From SAR92 clade bacterium (GTDB lineage: Bacteria > Pseudomonadota > Gammaproteobacteria > Pseudomonadales > Porticoccaceae), in assembly GCA_014381985.1 (NCBI GenBank), contig JACNKP010000040.1, positions 1-59,889 of the forward strand: a stretch of 59,889 nucleotides of DNA, in the 5' to 3' direction. This document shows, piece after piece, positions 1-9,835 of this stretch. Under the pieces are notes generated by a model. The model searched no databases. It saw nothing but the letters and a program-made list of their open reading frames with translations, and had not been told where the DNA came from. The translations under genes and the position numbers were made by a program. Position 1 is the stretch's first letter, and each line of letters opens with the position of its first letter.

Positions 1-1917
1 AGCTGTATGTTCCTCTAGAGAATAGGGGTAAGTTAGGCCGCCATCGGTGGACATTGTAATATTTACACCGGAAACTGATATTGGAGCCTGATCAGTGCCA
101 GCAACATTCCAAGTGACCATGCGGGGGGAGTCAGCGATGTAGACATTTCCCAATGACTGGGAGGTAACTGCGAAAGCGCCTATACTGTCATCATCACCGT
201 CATTATCAACGACCGTCACTTTCATCTCTGTATAAGCAACACCCCCCCCGCCCGAGGAATTATCACGAACCGTGAAGGCGAAATTAAATTCACGAGGCAC
301 CGTTGATAATGTTTCCCATGGAGAGCCAATATAAGGATCCTCCAAAGTCAGATTTCCTGAAATCACACTGGAAACAAGCGGTAAGTAGCGGGTCGGCTCT
401 TGACTTGGCAGCAAGGATCGAAAGTTCGCGCCTTGGGTATTTGTTGGCCCAAACGTTTCACTTGGAACTACGCCGTCGTCTTTTTGCTCCCACGTATAGG
501 TGAGCGAATCTGAGGCATCTAGATCACTGGCCGAACCAGTCAATATAAAGGGTGTGGCCACTGGAATAGTTCTATCTATTAGTGCATCTACCGTCGGTAC
601 ATTATTTTCTATCGTGGTCGTGACAGCGCATGTTTGACTCTTCAGGTAGGCCAAGCTCTGCACAATACTGACATTGTGGTAGTAGTTGTCGGCATAAAAG
701 GCCATGTCATCGCTACCAGTACCGGCGTAACCCATAATGGTACTACCACTGGCGGGCTCTACATTTACCCCTGTTCCCTCACTTCTAAATGAAAAGGTAT
801 GATTAGCACCAATCTGATGCCCCATTTCATGCGCAACAAGATTAACGAAACTATTTCCTCTCGGCTGGCCGGAGGCTGACCATGCACTACCTTTGTATGC
901 ATCGTTACAAACAGCACCGATAGCACCCGCATTGCCGCCACCGCCTGTACCACTAAACAAATGGCCAATATCATAATTAGCACTACCAATTGCTGAATCT
1001 ATCGTCGCTTGCAGCGGAGCATTCGTATTGCCATCAATCGTATCTTCGAACGGATCCGTATTTGAGTCGGTATAAATAATCTCATCGTTATTATCGATAA
1101 GTTCTAATTTGACCCCAATATCTGTTTCTAAAATAAAATTAATGCCGGTTAATGTTGTGTTAATCGCCGATAAACCACCCTCTTTCGTACCGCCGTGGTA
1201 TGAGGTGTATTGACCATTAGCGGCCACAGCCAGGCGATACTTGGTCAAAGCGCTCTCGTCAGAAAATTTCGTCAAGCGCGACATCTCTCCGGATAAACTG
1301 AGATTAGCTTGAGGGTTTATTCTTGACTTTGTCTTCGCGGATAGAGGCTCTGGAGTCGAACAAGAGAGAGCTTTCATCGGCCTAGATTTATTTAGCTTTG
1401 AATAGGCAATATACCTGCTATCTGACTGAGATATCTTCCTAATGGTAGTTCTAGTGTTTGACTCTGAATCAATAATCGTTGCTTCAAGCCCGAAAGGAGA
1501 ATCGCTAAAGTACATTCTAATCTCGGGATGATCCAAAGAAAATCCTCGATACGCCTTAATTCCAGGAAACTTAGCCGCCAAAACTGGTGAAAAATTTGGT
1601 TTCTCTCTAACCTGGAAACGGAGCATTTTGCCGTCGGTATTCGGAAAATAGACAACAGTATCGGTTGTCCCTTTTCGGAAAGTACTATCAAGAGATTCTC
1701 TTAACTCACCTTCATCGAGCGATAAAATTATAGAGGTCGGAAGGTCTGCGTCAAACGACGAAACAGCCAGATCATCAGACGCCTTGCCGTGAAAATACCA
1801 ATACCCTGCAGCACCGCTTTTATCATCAGCCAAGACATCTATGCCACTAGCAAATCCATTTGATACCATCAAAAAAGGAATCAAAAAAACAACTAAAAGT
1901 CGACTCAAAATACGCAT
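1..1917 (-). CDS. Secreted zinc metalloprotease, reprolysin-like (metzincin), 3' end beyond window
   Basis: The frame is open for 639 codons from an ATG at 1917 to the left edge, so the C-terminus is missing. Residues 1-24 form a signal peptide (MRILSR then a hydrophobic run ending near FASG), so the protein is exported. The catalytic zinc motif HEMGHQIGANH lies at residues 363-373 (HExxHxxGxxH), followed about 30 residues later by a Met-turn (STIMGYAG), which marks the metzincin clan and fits the bacterial reprolysin-like M12B group. After the catalytic domain comes a segment starting near ENNVPTVDALID that resembles the beta-sandwich linker common in these proteases. Inferred role: extracellular protein degradation or envelope processing. 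The upstream region is AT-rich and separates it from purA. The exact substrate and the C-terminal anchoring or secretion domain cannot be seen. Confidence 0.85.
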   Translation of the reverse strand, partial: MRILSRLLVVFLIPFLMVSNGFASGIDVLADDKSGAAGYWYFHGKASDDLAVSSFDADLPTSIILSLDEGELRESLDSTFRKGTTDTVVYFPNTDGKMLRFQVREKPNFSPVLAAKFPGIKAYRGFSLDHPEIRMYFSDSPFGLEATIIDSESNTRTTIRKISQSDSRYIAYSKLNKSRPMKALSCSTPEPLSAKTKSRINPQANLSLSGEMSRLTKFSDESALTKYRLAVAANGQYTSYHGGTKEGGLSAINTTLTGINFILETDIGVKLELIDNNDEIIYTDSNTDPFEDTIDGNTNAPLQATIDSAIGSANYDIGHLFSGTGGGGNAGAIGAVCNDAYKGSAWSASGQPRGNSFVNLVAHEMGHQIGANHTFSFRSEGTGVNVEPASGSTIMGYAGTGSDDMAFYADNYYHNVSIVQSLAYLKSQTCAVTTTIENNVPTVDALIDRTIPVATPFILTGSASDLDASDSLTYTWEQKDDGVVPSETFGPTNTQGANFRSLLPSQEPTRYLPLVSSVISGNLTLEDPYIGSPWETLSTVPREFNFAFTVRDNSSGGGGVAYTEMKVTVVDNDGDDDSIGAFAVTSQSLGNVYIADSPRMVTWNVAGTDQAPISVSGVNITMSTDGGLTYPYSLEEHTA

Positions 1918-1957
1918 AAATGTATCCCTAATATATTAATTTATTATTATTATTAGA

Positions 1958-1963
1958 ATTATA
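1958..1963 (-). promoter_or_regulatory. Candidate -10 box (TATAAT) for the metalloprotease gene
   Basis: A perfect TATAAT on the minus strand lies about 40 bases upstream of the metalloprotease ATG. The position 17 bases further upstream (ATGTCA) is a poor -35 match, so the call is tentative; the surrounding sequence is AT-rich and chance matches are likely. Confidence 0.3.
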
Positions 1964-2139
1964 ATTTCTCAAACACTATGTGACATAAAATTCAATTAAG
2001 TCACCCTAAAAAATAATGACTTGCACTATATACCGCACAGCTATGCACGACTATAAGTTCTTTATCATTTTCAGACAGAAATTTTGCTTGATGAAAACGG
2101 CAAAAAGACACTTTGGCGTTTTGGCATGGAGGTGTTTAC

Positions 2140-2155
2140 GCACTGTTTACAGTGC
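2140..2155. repeat. Inverted repeat GCACTG-TTTA-CAGTGC
   Basis: Six perfectly paired bases flank a 4-base loop; read as a palindrome it is GCACTGT-TT-ACAGTGC. It lies between purA and the metalloprotease gene, about 220 bases upstream of the protease start, and no T-run follows on either strand. It could be an operator or a transcript hairpin; the sequence alone does not decide. Confidence 0.5.
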
Positions 2156-2225
2156 ACGGATCTATCTGTAGGTGTTTTCACTCAAGACCACTCACAAAGG
2201 AGGGTTTAGACAATTTCGCTTATGA

Positions 2226-3539
<1,314 letters not shown>

Positions 3540-3561
3540 TTAGTCAAGCCTACCAATCAGG

Positions 3562-4740
3562 CTAGGTTACACTTTGAATTACATATTTTCCGTCAATATT
3601 GACCAATTGACGATCACATTTTAGTTCTGAAAGGTCAACAATCTGATTCTGAAACCCCTGTACCACCCTGTTCCCTTGACTGCGTAAGACAGCTACCTGA
3701 TGATGACATTCGTTATCAGAGGTATAGGGCACGAAAATACCAGCGATAGTGCTTTTAGTACGCTGGCCTTGAGCCACTAGAGACTTGAGATCAAAAGCAA
3801 AACCAGTTGCGGGACGAGAGCGGCCAAAGGCTTCGCCAACATGATCATAACGACCACCATTACCCAGCGCCTTGCCGTACCCCTGAACATATCCTGCGAA
3901 AACAACACCCGTGTGGTAGTGATATCCAGGCAGTTCGCCTAAATCGATATGAATAGACACCCCTGTCTTAGCAACAGAATCTACCACTTCCTCTAACTCA
4001 TTAATGGCTTGCATTACCGCAATCGGTGCACCTTTTAATGCCTTCTTAGCCGCACCTATGACTTCAATGCTACCGGCCAAGCCCGGCAGGGCTTTAAGCC
4101 AACCCCCGAGCTTCTTATCGCTAACATTTAGGTTAATCCAATCATTTAGTTCTGCAGAAGCTTTACGCTGCAATAACTCGAATAACCGGCTTTCGCTGTC
4201 TGCGTCTAAATGAGACCCTGCGAGCAAGCCACGAAAGATGTCCACATGACCCACATCAAGATGCACTTGGTTGACACCTGAGGTTTTCAAAGTCTGTAAA
4301 AAAAGTTCAATTACTTCGATATCGGCGGACAGGGCCGCTTCACCAAACAATTCAACGCCGATTGATATAGGTGTTCGAGACTCCAAAGGCCCTCGCGGAC
4401 GGGTGTGCAACACAGTGCCTGCATAGCAAAGGCGACTAGGGCCTTGGCGGCGCAGACTATGCGCATCCATACGAGCAGTCTGGGGAGTTATGTCTGCTCG
4501 AATCCCCATTAATCGGCCGCTAAGCTGGTCTGTCACACGAAAAGTCATCAAGTCTAGGTCTGACCCAGAACCGCTGAGCAGCGACTCAGTAAATTCAATC
4601 ATCGGAGGAATAACAAGATCATAACCCCAGATGTTATATAGGTCGAGAATCTGGCGTCGCAGGTGCTCGACAACCTGCGCTTGCTCGGGCAGCACTTCGT
4701 CAACTCCATCCGGCAACAACCAACGATCTACATTTGACAC
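3562..4740 (-). CDS. hisZ: ATP phosphoribosyltransferase regulatory subunit HisZ
   Basis: HisZ is a catalytically inactive histidyl-tRNA synthetase paralogue that binds the short form of HisG and is needed for the first step of histidine synthesis and its feedback control. The 392 residues match the usual 390-395. The class II synthetase-like core is visible (RADITPQTARMDAH, the GPLESRTPISIGVELFG region, and GGRYDHVGEAFGRSRPATGFAFDL near residues 290-320). It sits immediately before purA, as in Pseudomonas. Its presence implies a short HisG elsewhere in the genome. It is not HisS itself: it lacks the C-terminal anticodon-binding domain and sits in the typical hisZ position. Confidence 0.95.
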   Translation of the reverse strand: MSNVDRWLLPDGVDEVLPEQAQVVEHLRRQILDLYNIWGYDLVIPPMIEFTESLLSGSGSDLDLMTFRVTDQLSGRLMGIRADITPQTARMDAHSLRRQGPSRLCYAGTVLHTRPRGPLESRTPISIGVELFGEAALSADIEVIELFLQTLKTSGVNQVHLDVGHVDIFRGLLAGSHLDADSESRLFELLQRKASAELNDWINLNVSDKKLGGWLKALPGLAGSIEVIGAAKKALKGAPIAVMQAINELEEVVDSVAKTGVSIHIDLGELPGYHYHTGVVFAGYVQGYGKALGNGGRYDHVGEAFGRSRPATGFAFDLKSLVAQGQRTKSTIAGIFVPYTSDNECHHQVAVLRSQGNRVVQGFQNQIVDLSELKCDRQLVNIDGKYVIQSVT

Positions 4741-4772
4741 ATCAACCCCATAAAATTTGGCGATACTTTAGC

Positions 4773-4958
4773 TTAACGCCAGAAAAACAATAACAACAAA
4801 CCCAGCAGCATGCTGAATAGACCTATCAACCGCATGGCGCTTTCGTCGACTTTACCTAATGTTTTGGCCATATCGCGCCACCGTCCGGGAGCAATAAAGG
4901 GCATTATACCCTCAAAAACCAACATGAGACCTACCGCACGTATGATATCTTCTAACAT
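4773..4958 (-). CDS. Small membrane protein of the DUF2065 (YjeT) family
   Basis: A 61-residue protein with two predicted hydrophobic segments: an N-terminal one (about residues 3-22, containing GLMLVFEGIMPFI) and a C-terminal one (about 42-59, rich in L and F). This and the PGRWRDM segment fit the DUF2065/YjeT family, whose function is unknown and which is typically encoded beside hflC in gammaproteobacteria, as here. I chose the ATG at 4958 because longer alternatives (ATG at 4982, or further upstream at 5033) would run through the intrinsic terminator at 4983-5005, and 61 residues matches the family. A hisZ ATG follows 32 bases downstream. Confidence 0.8.
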   Translation of the reverse strand: MLEDIIRAVGLMLVFEGIMPFIAPGRWRDMAKTLGKVDESAMRLIGLFSMLLGLLLLFFWR

Positions 4959-4982
4959 GAACTTTAGACCTGCAATCGACAT

Positions 4983-5005
4983 AAAAAAAACCGGGTTTCC
5001 CCGGT
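4983..5005 (-). terminator. Intrinsic terminator downstream of hflC
   Basis: On the minus strand a perfect 6-bp GC-rich stem (ACCGGG/CCCGGT, 4-base loop) at 4990-5005 is followed immediately by eight T residues (4983-4990). It lies 80 bases past the hflC stop and would end the hfl transcript before the DUF2065 gene, implying that yjeT-hisZ-purA has its own promoter or depends on read-through. Confidence 0.85.
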
Positions 5006-5050
5006 CTCTAAATTTTAGCAAAATCGCCAGCAATGTGGCAGAGATTTGTG

Positions 5051-5079
5051 AACTAATTATCTTTTTCAGATAATTAGTT
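5051..5079. repeat. Perfect 12-bp inverted repeat just after hflC
   Basis: AACTAATTATCT and its exact reverse complement flank a 5-base loop, starting 6 bases after the hflC stop codon. The stem is AT-rich and not followed by a T-run on the minus strand, so it is not a classical terminator. It lies upstream of the GC-rich terminator at 4983-5005. A 3'-end protecting or RNA processing hairpin is a reasonable guess. Confidence 0.6.
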
Positions 5080-5084
5080 AATCC

Positions 5085-5954
5085 CTATTTTGCATCTTGA
5101 TTGTTCAGATATTTAAAAAAGTCACTATCTGGCTCAACTAACAAGATGTCGCCTTTATTAGAAAAAGCTGACTTGTACGCATTAAGACTGCGGATAAAGG
5201 CATAGAACTCAGGGTCTTGTTGATAGGCATCAGCATATACACTCGCAGCCTCAGCATCGCCTTCACCACGAAGCTCTTCAGAATCTCGATAAGCATTAGC
5301 CAATTCAATAGTGCGCTCACGATCTGCAGAAGCTCTTATTCGCTCAGCCTTTTCTTTACCTGTTGACCGCAACTCCTGAGCTTCTTTATCTCGCTCCGCA
5401 GTCATTCTACGGAACACTTGATTACTCACCTCAGATGGCAAGTCAATTCGCTTGACTCTTATATCAACAATTTCAATACCAAGCTCTTCGCGCACTGAGC
5501 TATTTAAGTCTTCGGTGATGTTTTTCATCAGTAAATCTCGCTCACCAGACACCACTTCACGTAATGTTCTGGAACCAAACTGATTTCGCAGCCCATCATT
5601 AACTCGCTTAGCCAGTCGATTCGCCGCTGTTCTCTCCACACCATTTGTCGCTTTGTAGTAGGCCTCAACATTAGCAATTTTCCACTTAGCATAAGAATCA
5701 ACAATCAAACGCTTCTTCTCAATAGTAAAGAAACTGGCCGGTTCGGCGTCAACGGTTAATATACGAGCATCAAAACGGCGCACTACATCAACAAAAGGCA
5801 TTTTAACGTGCAGCCCCGGCGATATATCTACCTCAATGATCTCACCAAAGCGCGTCTTAACACCACGTTCAACCTCACTAATCACATAAATAGTGTTGCC
5901 AATACCAACTATTATCACCAAAAATATGATCGCTAATTTCATTAAAGTACTCAT
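5085..5954 (-). CDS. hflC: FtsH protease modulator HflC
   Basis: HflC and HflK are SPFH-domain (stomatin/prohibitin-like) inner membrane proteins that form a large periplasmic cage around the FtsH protease and regulate its turnover of membrane proteins. The 289-residue protein has one N-terminal transmembrane helix (about residues 6-26), then the SPFH domain with the YVISEVERGVKTRFGEI start, followed by a charged helical region rich in E, R and A (EERVKRIDLPSEV onward, about 165-235). Its start overlaps the hflK stop by 4 bases (ATGA type), indicating translational coupling. A strong terminator lies downstream. Confidence 0.95.
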   Translation of the reverse strand: MSTLMKLAIIFLVIIVGIGNTIYVISEVERGVKTRFGEIIEVDISPGLHVKMPFVDVVRRFDARILTVDAEPASFFTIEKKRLIVDSYAKWKIANVEAYYKATNGVERTAANRLAKRVNDGLRNQFGSRTLREVVSGERDLLMKNITEDLNSSVREELGIEIVDIRVKRIDLPSEVSNQVFRRMTAERDKEAQELRSTGKEKAERIRASADRERTIELANAYRDSEELRGEGDAEAASVYADAYQQDPEFYAFIRSLNAYKSAFSNKGDILLVEPDSDFFKYLNNQDAK

Positions 5955-7078
5955 CGACGTCTCTCCGATTGAATTTGATTGCTATTCCGCTGAAGTTTTT
6001 CAATCACCTCATTAGCAACTCGATCGATTAGCTGGCTATTAGTCTCCGCGCCGCGGCTTGATATAGTTCCGCCTTGCTGGCCTAACTTATCCAACGGCAA
6101 ATAAAGCATATTATTACCACTCTCGGTGTCTACCAAGATTTTAGTACTATTGGTCATAACCTGCTCAATCGCATCTATGTATAGCCGCTTGCGTGTTACT
6201 TCCGGCGCCTTTTGATACTCTGTCAATAGCTTGATAAAACGATTAGCTTCACCTTGAGATTTGGATACTACCTGTGATAGATATCCCTGCGCCTCTTCTC
6301 TCAAGCGCTGCGCTTCACCCCGAGCTTCAGGTATTACGCCATTTGAGTAGGCCTGAGCTTCGTTAACAAGCCGCTCGAGGTCTTCTCGAGCCTCAATAAC
6401 ATCATCATAGGCCGCCTTAACTTCATTCGGCGGTTTTGCATCTTCGATATTAATCTTAACTACACGAATACCACTAGAATAAAGATCAAGCAGATCTTGA
6501 AGCTTCTCTTGAGTCGCTAAGGCGACCTGTTCACGCTCGGTAGAAATCACACCATCAAGCCCAGTGCTTCCTACCACGTGACGCAATGCACTATCGGTAG
6601 CCAATTGTAAGCTTAGTTCTGGCGACTTAATGCTCAGCACAAAGTCCCTTGCGCTCTCAACGTTGTATTGAACAGAGAGGGCTACCTCTACAATATTTTC
6701 GTCCTGGGTTAGCATAAGCCCACGAGTCGAATACTGACGCTCCTCGGTTACACCCACGGTGGTACGCGAGTCTATAAGGGGAGGATTCCAATGCAGTCCT
6801 GAAGTAGCCGTATCATGGTATTTGCCGAGACGAAGAATAACCGTCTCCTCTTTTGCATCAACCTGGTAAACACCCAAAAGCCCCCAAATGGCAAGTAGGA
6901 CTAAAAGAGCCATTGGCAAAAGACTTTTTAGACTGGGTCCGCCAGATCCACCGCCAGATCCAAACATAGAAAATTTTTCTTTTAACTTTTTTAGGGCTTC
7001 ATCAATATCCGGTGGGCCTTGTTCGTTTCTGTTACCACCCCAAGGATCTTTTCCACCACCCGGTTCATTCCAGGCCAT
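5951..7078 (-). CDS. hflK: FtsH protease modulator HflK
   Basis: Partner of HflC in the HflKC complex that modulates FtsH. The 375-residue protein begins with the typical MAWNEPGGGKDPWGG, a glycine-rich cytoplasmic stretch containing SGGGSGG, one transmembrane helix (about residues 52-72) and the SPFH domain, ending in a coiled-coil rich part. I prefer the ATG at 7078 to the in-frame GTG 12 bases upstream: the upstream codons contain the GGAG ribosome binding site for the ATG, and MAWNEPGG is the family N-terminus. The stop overlaps hflC by 4 bases. hflX lies about 100 bases upstream in the same direction. Confidence 0.95.
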   Translation of the reverse strand: MAWNEPGGGKDPWGGNRNEQGPPDIDEALKKLKEKFSMFGSGGGSGGPSLKSLLPMALLVLLAIWGLLGVYQVDAKEETVILRLGKYHDTATSGLHWNPPLIDSRTTVGVTEERQYSTRGLMLTQDENIVEVALSVQYNVESARDFVLSIKSPELSLQLATDSALRHVVGSTGLDGVISTEREQVALATQEKLQDLLDLYSSGIRVVKINIEDAKPPNEVKAAYDDVIEAREDLERLVNEAQAYSNGVIPEARGEAQRLREEAQGYLSQVVSKSQGEANRFIKLLTEYQKAPEVTRKRLYIDAIEQVMTNSTKILVDTESGNNMLYLPLDKLGQQGGTISSRGAETNSQLIDRVANEVIEKLQRNSNQIQSERRR

Positions 7079-7179
7079 AATATTCTCCACGTTTAATTAA
7101 TGTTTTATTTAAGACGATGATTATAAAGTGCTACGACTACAATGTACGATTAGGTGCAGTTTATTTTTCCACCAGACCT

Positions 7180-8475
7180 TTATAATGTGACCAAATCATG
7201 AGTTTTCAACCCCTCTGCCTTTAAAATACGGAAAAAATCATTCTCAGACAATTGAATTTCCAAGTTTATAGCGCCCTTCTCACTCACGCTTTCATTCAAA
7301 ACAGCTTTATGACGGTACAAGGCAGCACGAAATGAACCCTGACTCTGTTGCAACTGCAAATGTTTGTGGACAATCTTGCTGGGCAATCTTTCGGCTATCG
7401 CCTGCAATAATAAGTCCATGCCCTCACCGGCCAGCGCGGAAACCCACACTGCAATGGGCATACCATCACTATCACGATCAATTCTAGGTGAAAAGTCATC
7501 TAACAAGTCACCTTTATTGTAGACCATCAGTGATGGGATTCTGTCAGCCTCAATTTCTTTTAGCACCTCATCAACACGCACTACATTAGTGGCGCGATCT
7601 TCTGCGGCGGCGTCGATAACATGAAGCAATAAATCAGCCGATACAGCCTCTTCCAAGGTCGCTCTAAATGCATCAACCAAACGGTGAGGTAAATGGCTAA
7701 TAAAACCAACCGTATCAGCAAAAATAACCGTGCCGATATCAGCAATATCCAGCCTGCGCATTGTCGGATCTAGTGTCGCAAATAATTGATCTGCAACGAA
7801 CACATCAGCGTTAGTTAATTTATTAAAGAGTGTTGATTTACCTGCGTTGGTATAGCCCACCAAAGAAACGGTGGGTATTTCAGAGCGTTGCCGACCTCTT
7901 CGACCCTGATCTCGCTGTTTGCGAACTTTTTCGAGACGCTGTTTGATTAATTTAATACGATCTCTGACCATCCGGCGATCAGACTCAAGCTGAGTTTCAC
8001 CAGGTCCACGCATACCAATGCCGCCCTTTTCACGATCAAGGTGGGTCCAACCTCGAACCAGGCGTGATGAAAGATGTTGAAGTTGCGCAAGCTCGACCTG
8101 CAACTTACCTTCATGAGTTCGCGCACGCTGAGCAAAAATATCTAAAATAAGCCCTGTTCTGTCCAAAACCCTGCACTGCAAAACGGCTTCTAAATTACGC
8201 TCCTGACTCGGCGACAAATTATGATTAAATATCACCAATTCGGCATCGACACTCTTTACCGTCGCATTGATCTCATCGAGCTTACCTGTGCCTATAAAAG
8301 TCTTGGCGCTGGGAGATTTTCTGGAGCCAGTAATAAACTCCACAGGATCGCCACCAGCAGAAAGCACTAGTTCTTCAAATTCTCTAGGGTCTTCAGGTTC
8401 AGATTCGCTATTAAGCTTAATATGAACCAGTACCGCTCGTTCGCCAGACTCTGGTCGCTCAAAAAACAATGCCAC
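7180..8475 (-). CDS. hflX: Ribosome-associated GTPase HflX
   Basis: HflX is a translational GTPase-like factor that splits stalled 70S ribosomes, notably under heat stress. The 431-residue protein has an N-terminal HflX domain (with KTFIGTGKLDEI near residues 58-70 and the GPGETQLESDRR motif near 155-166) and a central G domain: G1 GYTNAGKSTL near residue 205, G3 DTVGFI, and G4 YNKGDL, which varies from the common NKxD only by the glycine. It follows hfq after 3 bases, the standard hfq-hflX arrangement. Confidence 0.96.
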   Translation of the reverse strand: MALFFERPESGERAVLVHIKLNSESEPEDPREFEELVLSAGGDPVEFITGSRKSPSAKTFIGTGKLDEINATVKSVDAELVIFNHNLSPSQERNLEAVLQCRVLDRTGLILDIFAQRARTHEGKLQVELAQLQHLSSRLVRGWTHLDREKGGIGMRGPGETQLESDRRMVRDRIKLIKQRLEKVRKQRDQGRRGRQRSEIPTVSLVGYTNAGKSTLFNKLTNADVFVADQLFATLDPTMRRLDIADIGTVIFADTVGFISHLPHRLVDAFRATLEEAVSADLLLHVIDAAAEDRATNVVRVDEVLKEIEADRIPSLMVYNKGDLLDDFSPRIDRDSDGMPIAVWVSALAGEGMDLLLQAIAERLPSKIVHKHLQLQQSQGSFRAALYRHKAVLNESVSEKGAINLEIQLSENDFFRILKAEGLKTHDLVTL

Positions 8476-8478
8476 CGG

Positions 8479-8745
8479 CTAGATTTGGTCATCGCTATAA
8501 TCGCCGCCATCATCTTCATCAGCACCACTACTTGGAAGTCGCACGACACGAGAGGGTACAATTGTAGAAATGGCATGCTTGTACACCATTTGACTGACGG
8601 TATTCTTTAACAGGACAACAAACTGATCAAATGACTCAACCTGGCCTTGGAGCTTAATACCGTTAACTAAAAATATTGACACTGGAACCCGATCTTTTCT
8701 CAACACATTAAGAAAAGGATCCTGCAGGTTATGACCTTTTGACAT
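8479..8745 (-). CDS. hfq: RNA chaperone Hfq
   Basis: Hexameric Sm-like protein that pairs small RNAs with target mRNAs. At 88 residues it retains the E. coli numbering of functional positions: proximal-face Q8, D9, F42, Y55, K56 and H57, distal-face G29-I30-K31, and rim R16-K17. The KHAIST Sm2 motif is intact. The C-terminal tail (about residues 72-88) is short and strongly acidic ([12 protein letters not shown]), as in proteins with an autoinhibitory acidic tip. A good ribosome binding site (GGAG region) lies just before the ATG. It sits between miaA and hflX as in most gammaproteobacteria. Confidence 0.98.
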   Translation of the reverse strand: MSKGHNLQDPFLNVLRKDRVPVSIFLVNGIKLQGQVESFDQFVVLLKNTVSQMVYKHAISTIVPSRVVRLPSSGADEDDGGDYSDDQI

Positions 8746-8852
8746 GGAGATTTCTCCTTATTGACTATTCAATATAGGCTGTATGAATCACAGCAAAAAT
8801 GTAAGCGGGATTGCGGGCCGCCGTTAGAAGCTTTCTTTATTGCTCCTTACCT

Positions 8853-9824
8853 CTACAATATGGGGTGCTCTCTTAGTATTTTCAAGCTTTGATTGCATAT
8901 ATTTGCATGACTATAATATTGCTCACCATTATCGACCTGAATTTCGTGCGCGTTTGGCCAATTGCGCAGCCAGGTGATTTGTCGCTTGGCTAACTGGCGA
9001 GTGGCGATAATACCCTTTTCTATAGCCTCTTCCAGGGTTAACAGGCCATCGCAATAATCCCAAATCTGACGATAACCCGCAGATCGCATTGCAGTTGACG
9101 TAGCACTTAGGTCGCCGCGCTGATAAAGCGCCTTGACCTCTGATTCGAGACCCAGCTCCATCATGTGGCGAAAACGCTGAGCAATTCTCTCATGCAATAA
9201 AGAGCGGTTGTTACAGACCAATGCTAACTGAATGACTTCGTATTCATCCTCAATACCCTTTCCTTTTGATAATGATTGCAGCTCTGACAGCGGTGATCCT
9301 GTGATTAGGTAGACCTCAAGAGCTCGTTGAATTCTCTGCGAATGATTTGGATGTAATCGCCCTGCCGTACTTGGGTCAATACGCTTCAGTTCCTCGTGTA
9401 AACTAGGCCAACCAGATTTATCGGCTCGCGCCTGCAGTTCATTACGAATAACTTGATTCGCCTGAGGAAGCTCAGCAAGACCTTCAAGTAATACTTTAAA
9501 GTAGAGCATGGTTCCACCTACAAGCAGAGGTATACGCCCTGAAGCGGAGATCTCACTCATTTTCTCTCTCACGTCTTTAAGAAAATCTCCAGCACTGTAG
9601 GCCTCAGCAGGATCTCTAATATCGATGAGTTGGTGAGGGTGCTTTTTGAGCGTCTCTCCATCAGGTTTAGCGCTACCTATGTCCATCTGGCGGTATACCT
9701 GAGCCGAGTCAACACTAATAATATCTACAGGAAGATGTTCACGAAGGCTCATCGCTACGTCTGTTTTCCCTGAAGCCGTCGGGCCCATGACGAAAATAGC
9801 TGGGGGTAACGATAATACAGACAT
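8853..9824 (-). CDS. miaA: tRNA dimethylallyltransferase MiaA
   Basis: Transfers a dimethylallyl group to N6 of A37 in tRNAs reading UNN codons. The 323-residue protein has the P-loop GPTASGKTD at residues 14-22, the DSAQVYRQMDIGSAKP substrate loop, and the downstream conserved RHMMELG and the RQLAKRQITWLR segment. It lies 11 bases after mutL and 107 bases before hfq in the same direction, consistent with the mutL-miaA-hfq superoperon, which in E. coli has several internal promoters. Nothing unusual. Confidence 0.97.
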   Translation of the reverse strand: MSVLSLPPAIFVMGPTASGKTDVAMSLREHLPVDIISVDSAQVYRQMDIGSAKPDGETLKKHPHQLIDIRDPAEAYSAGDFLKDVREKMSEISASGRIPLLVGGTMLYFKVLLEGLAELPQANQVIRNELQARADKSGWPSLHEELKRIDPSTAGRLHPNHSQRIQRALEVYLITGSPLSELQSLSKGKGIEDEYEVIQLALVCNNRSLLHERIAQRFRHMMELGLESEVKALYQRGDLSATSTAMRSAGYRQIWDYCDGLLTLEEAIEKGIIATRQLAKRQITWLRNWPNAHEIQVDNGEQYYSHANICNQSLKILREHPIL

Positions 9825-9835
9825 ACTAAGGTTAC

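Larger units (their letters stand above)
1918..2225. other. Intergenic region between purA and the metalloprotease gene
   Basis: This 308-base AT-rich stretch holds no convincing gene on either strand. It contains the leader of the leftward metalloprotease gene, with a possible AGGGA ribosome binding site 8 bases before its ATG, a candidate -10 box, and a 16-base inverted repeat at 2140-2155. I see no strong intrinsic terminator after purA. Confidence 0.6.

Noticed and set aside
765-1691. Two short minus strand frames inside the metalloprotease region
   Set aside because: The metalloprotease frame is continuous from 1917 to the edge and carries the catalytic motif; these are other-frame shadows, not evidence of a pseudogene.
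3547-3563. AGCCT/AGGCT repeat between hisZ and purA
   Set aside because: Five pairs only, overlapping the hisZ stop, and inside an apparent operon.
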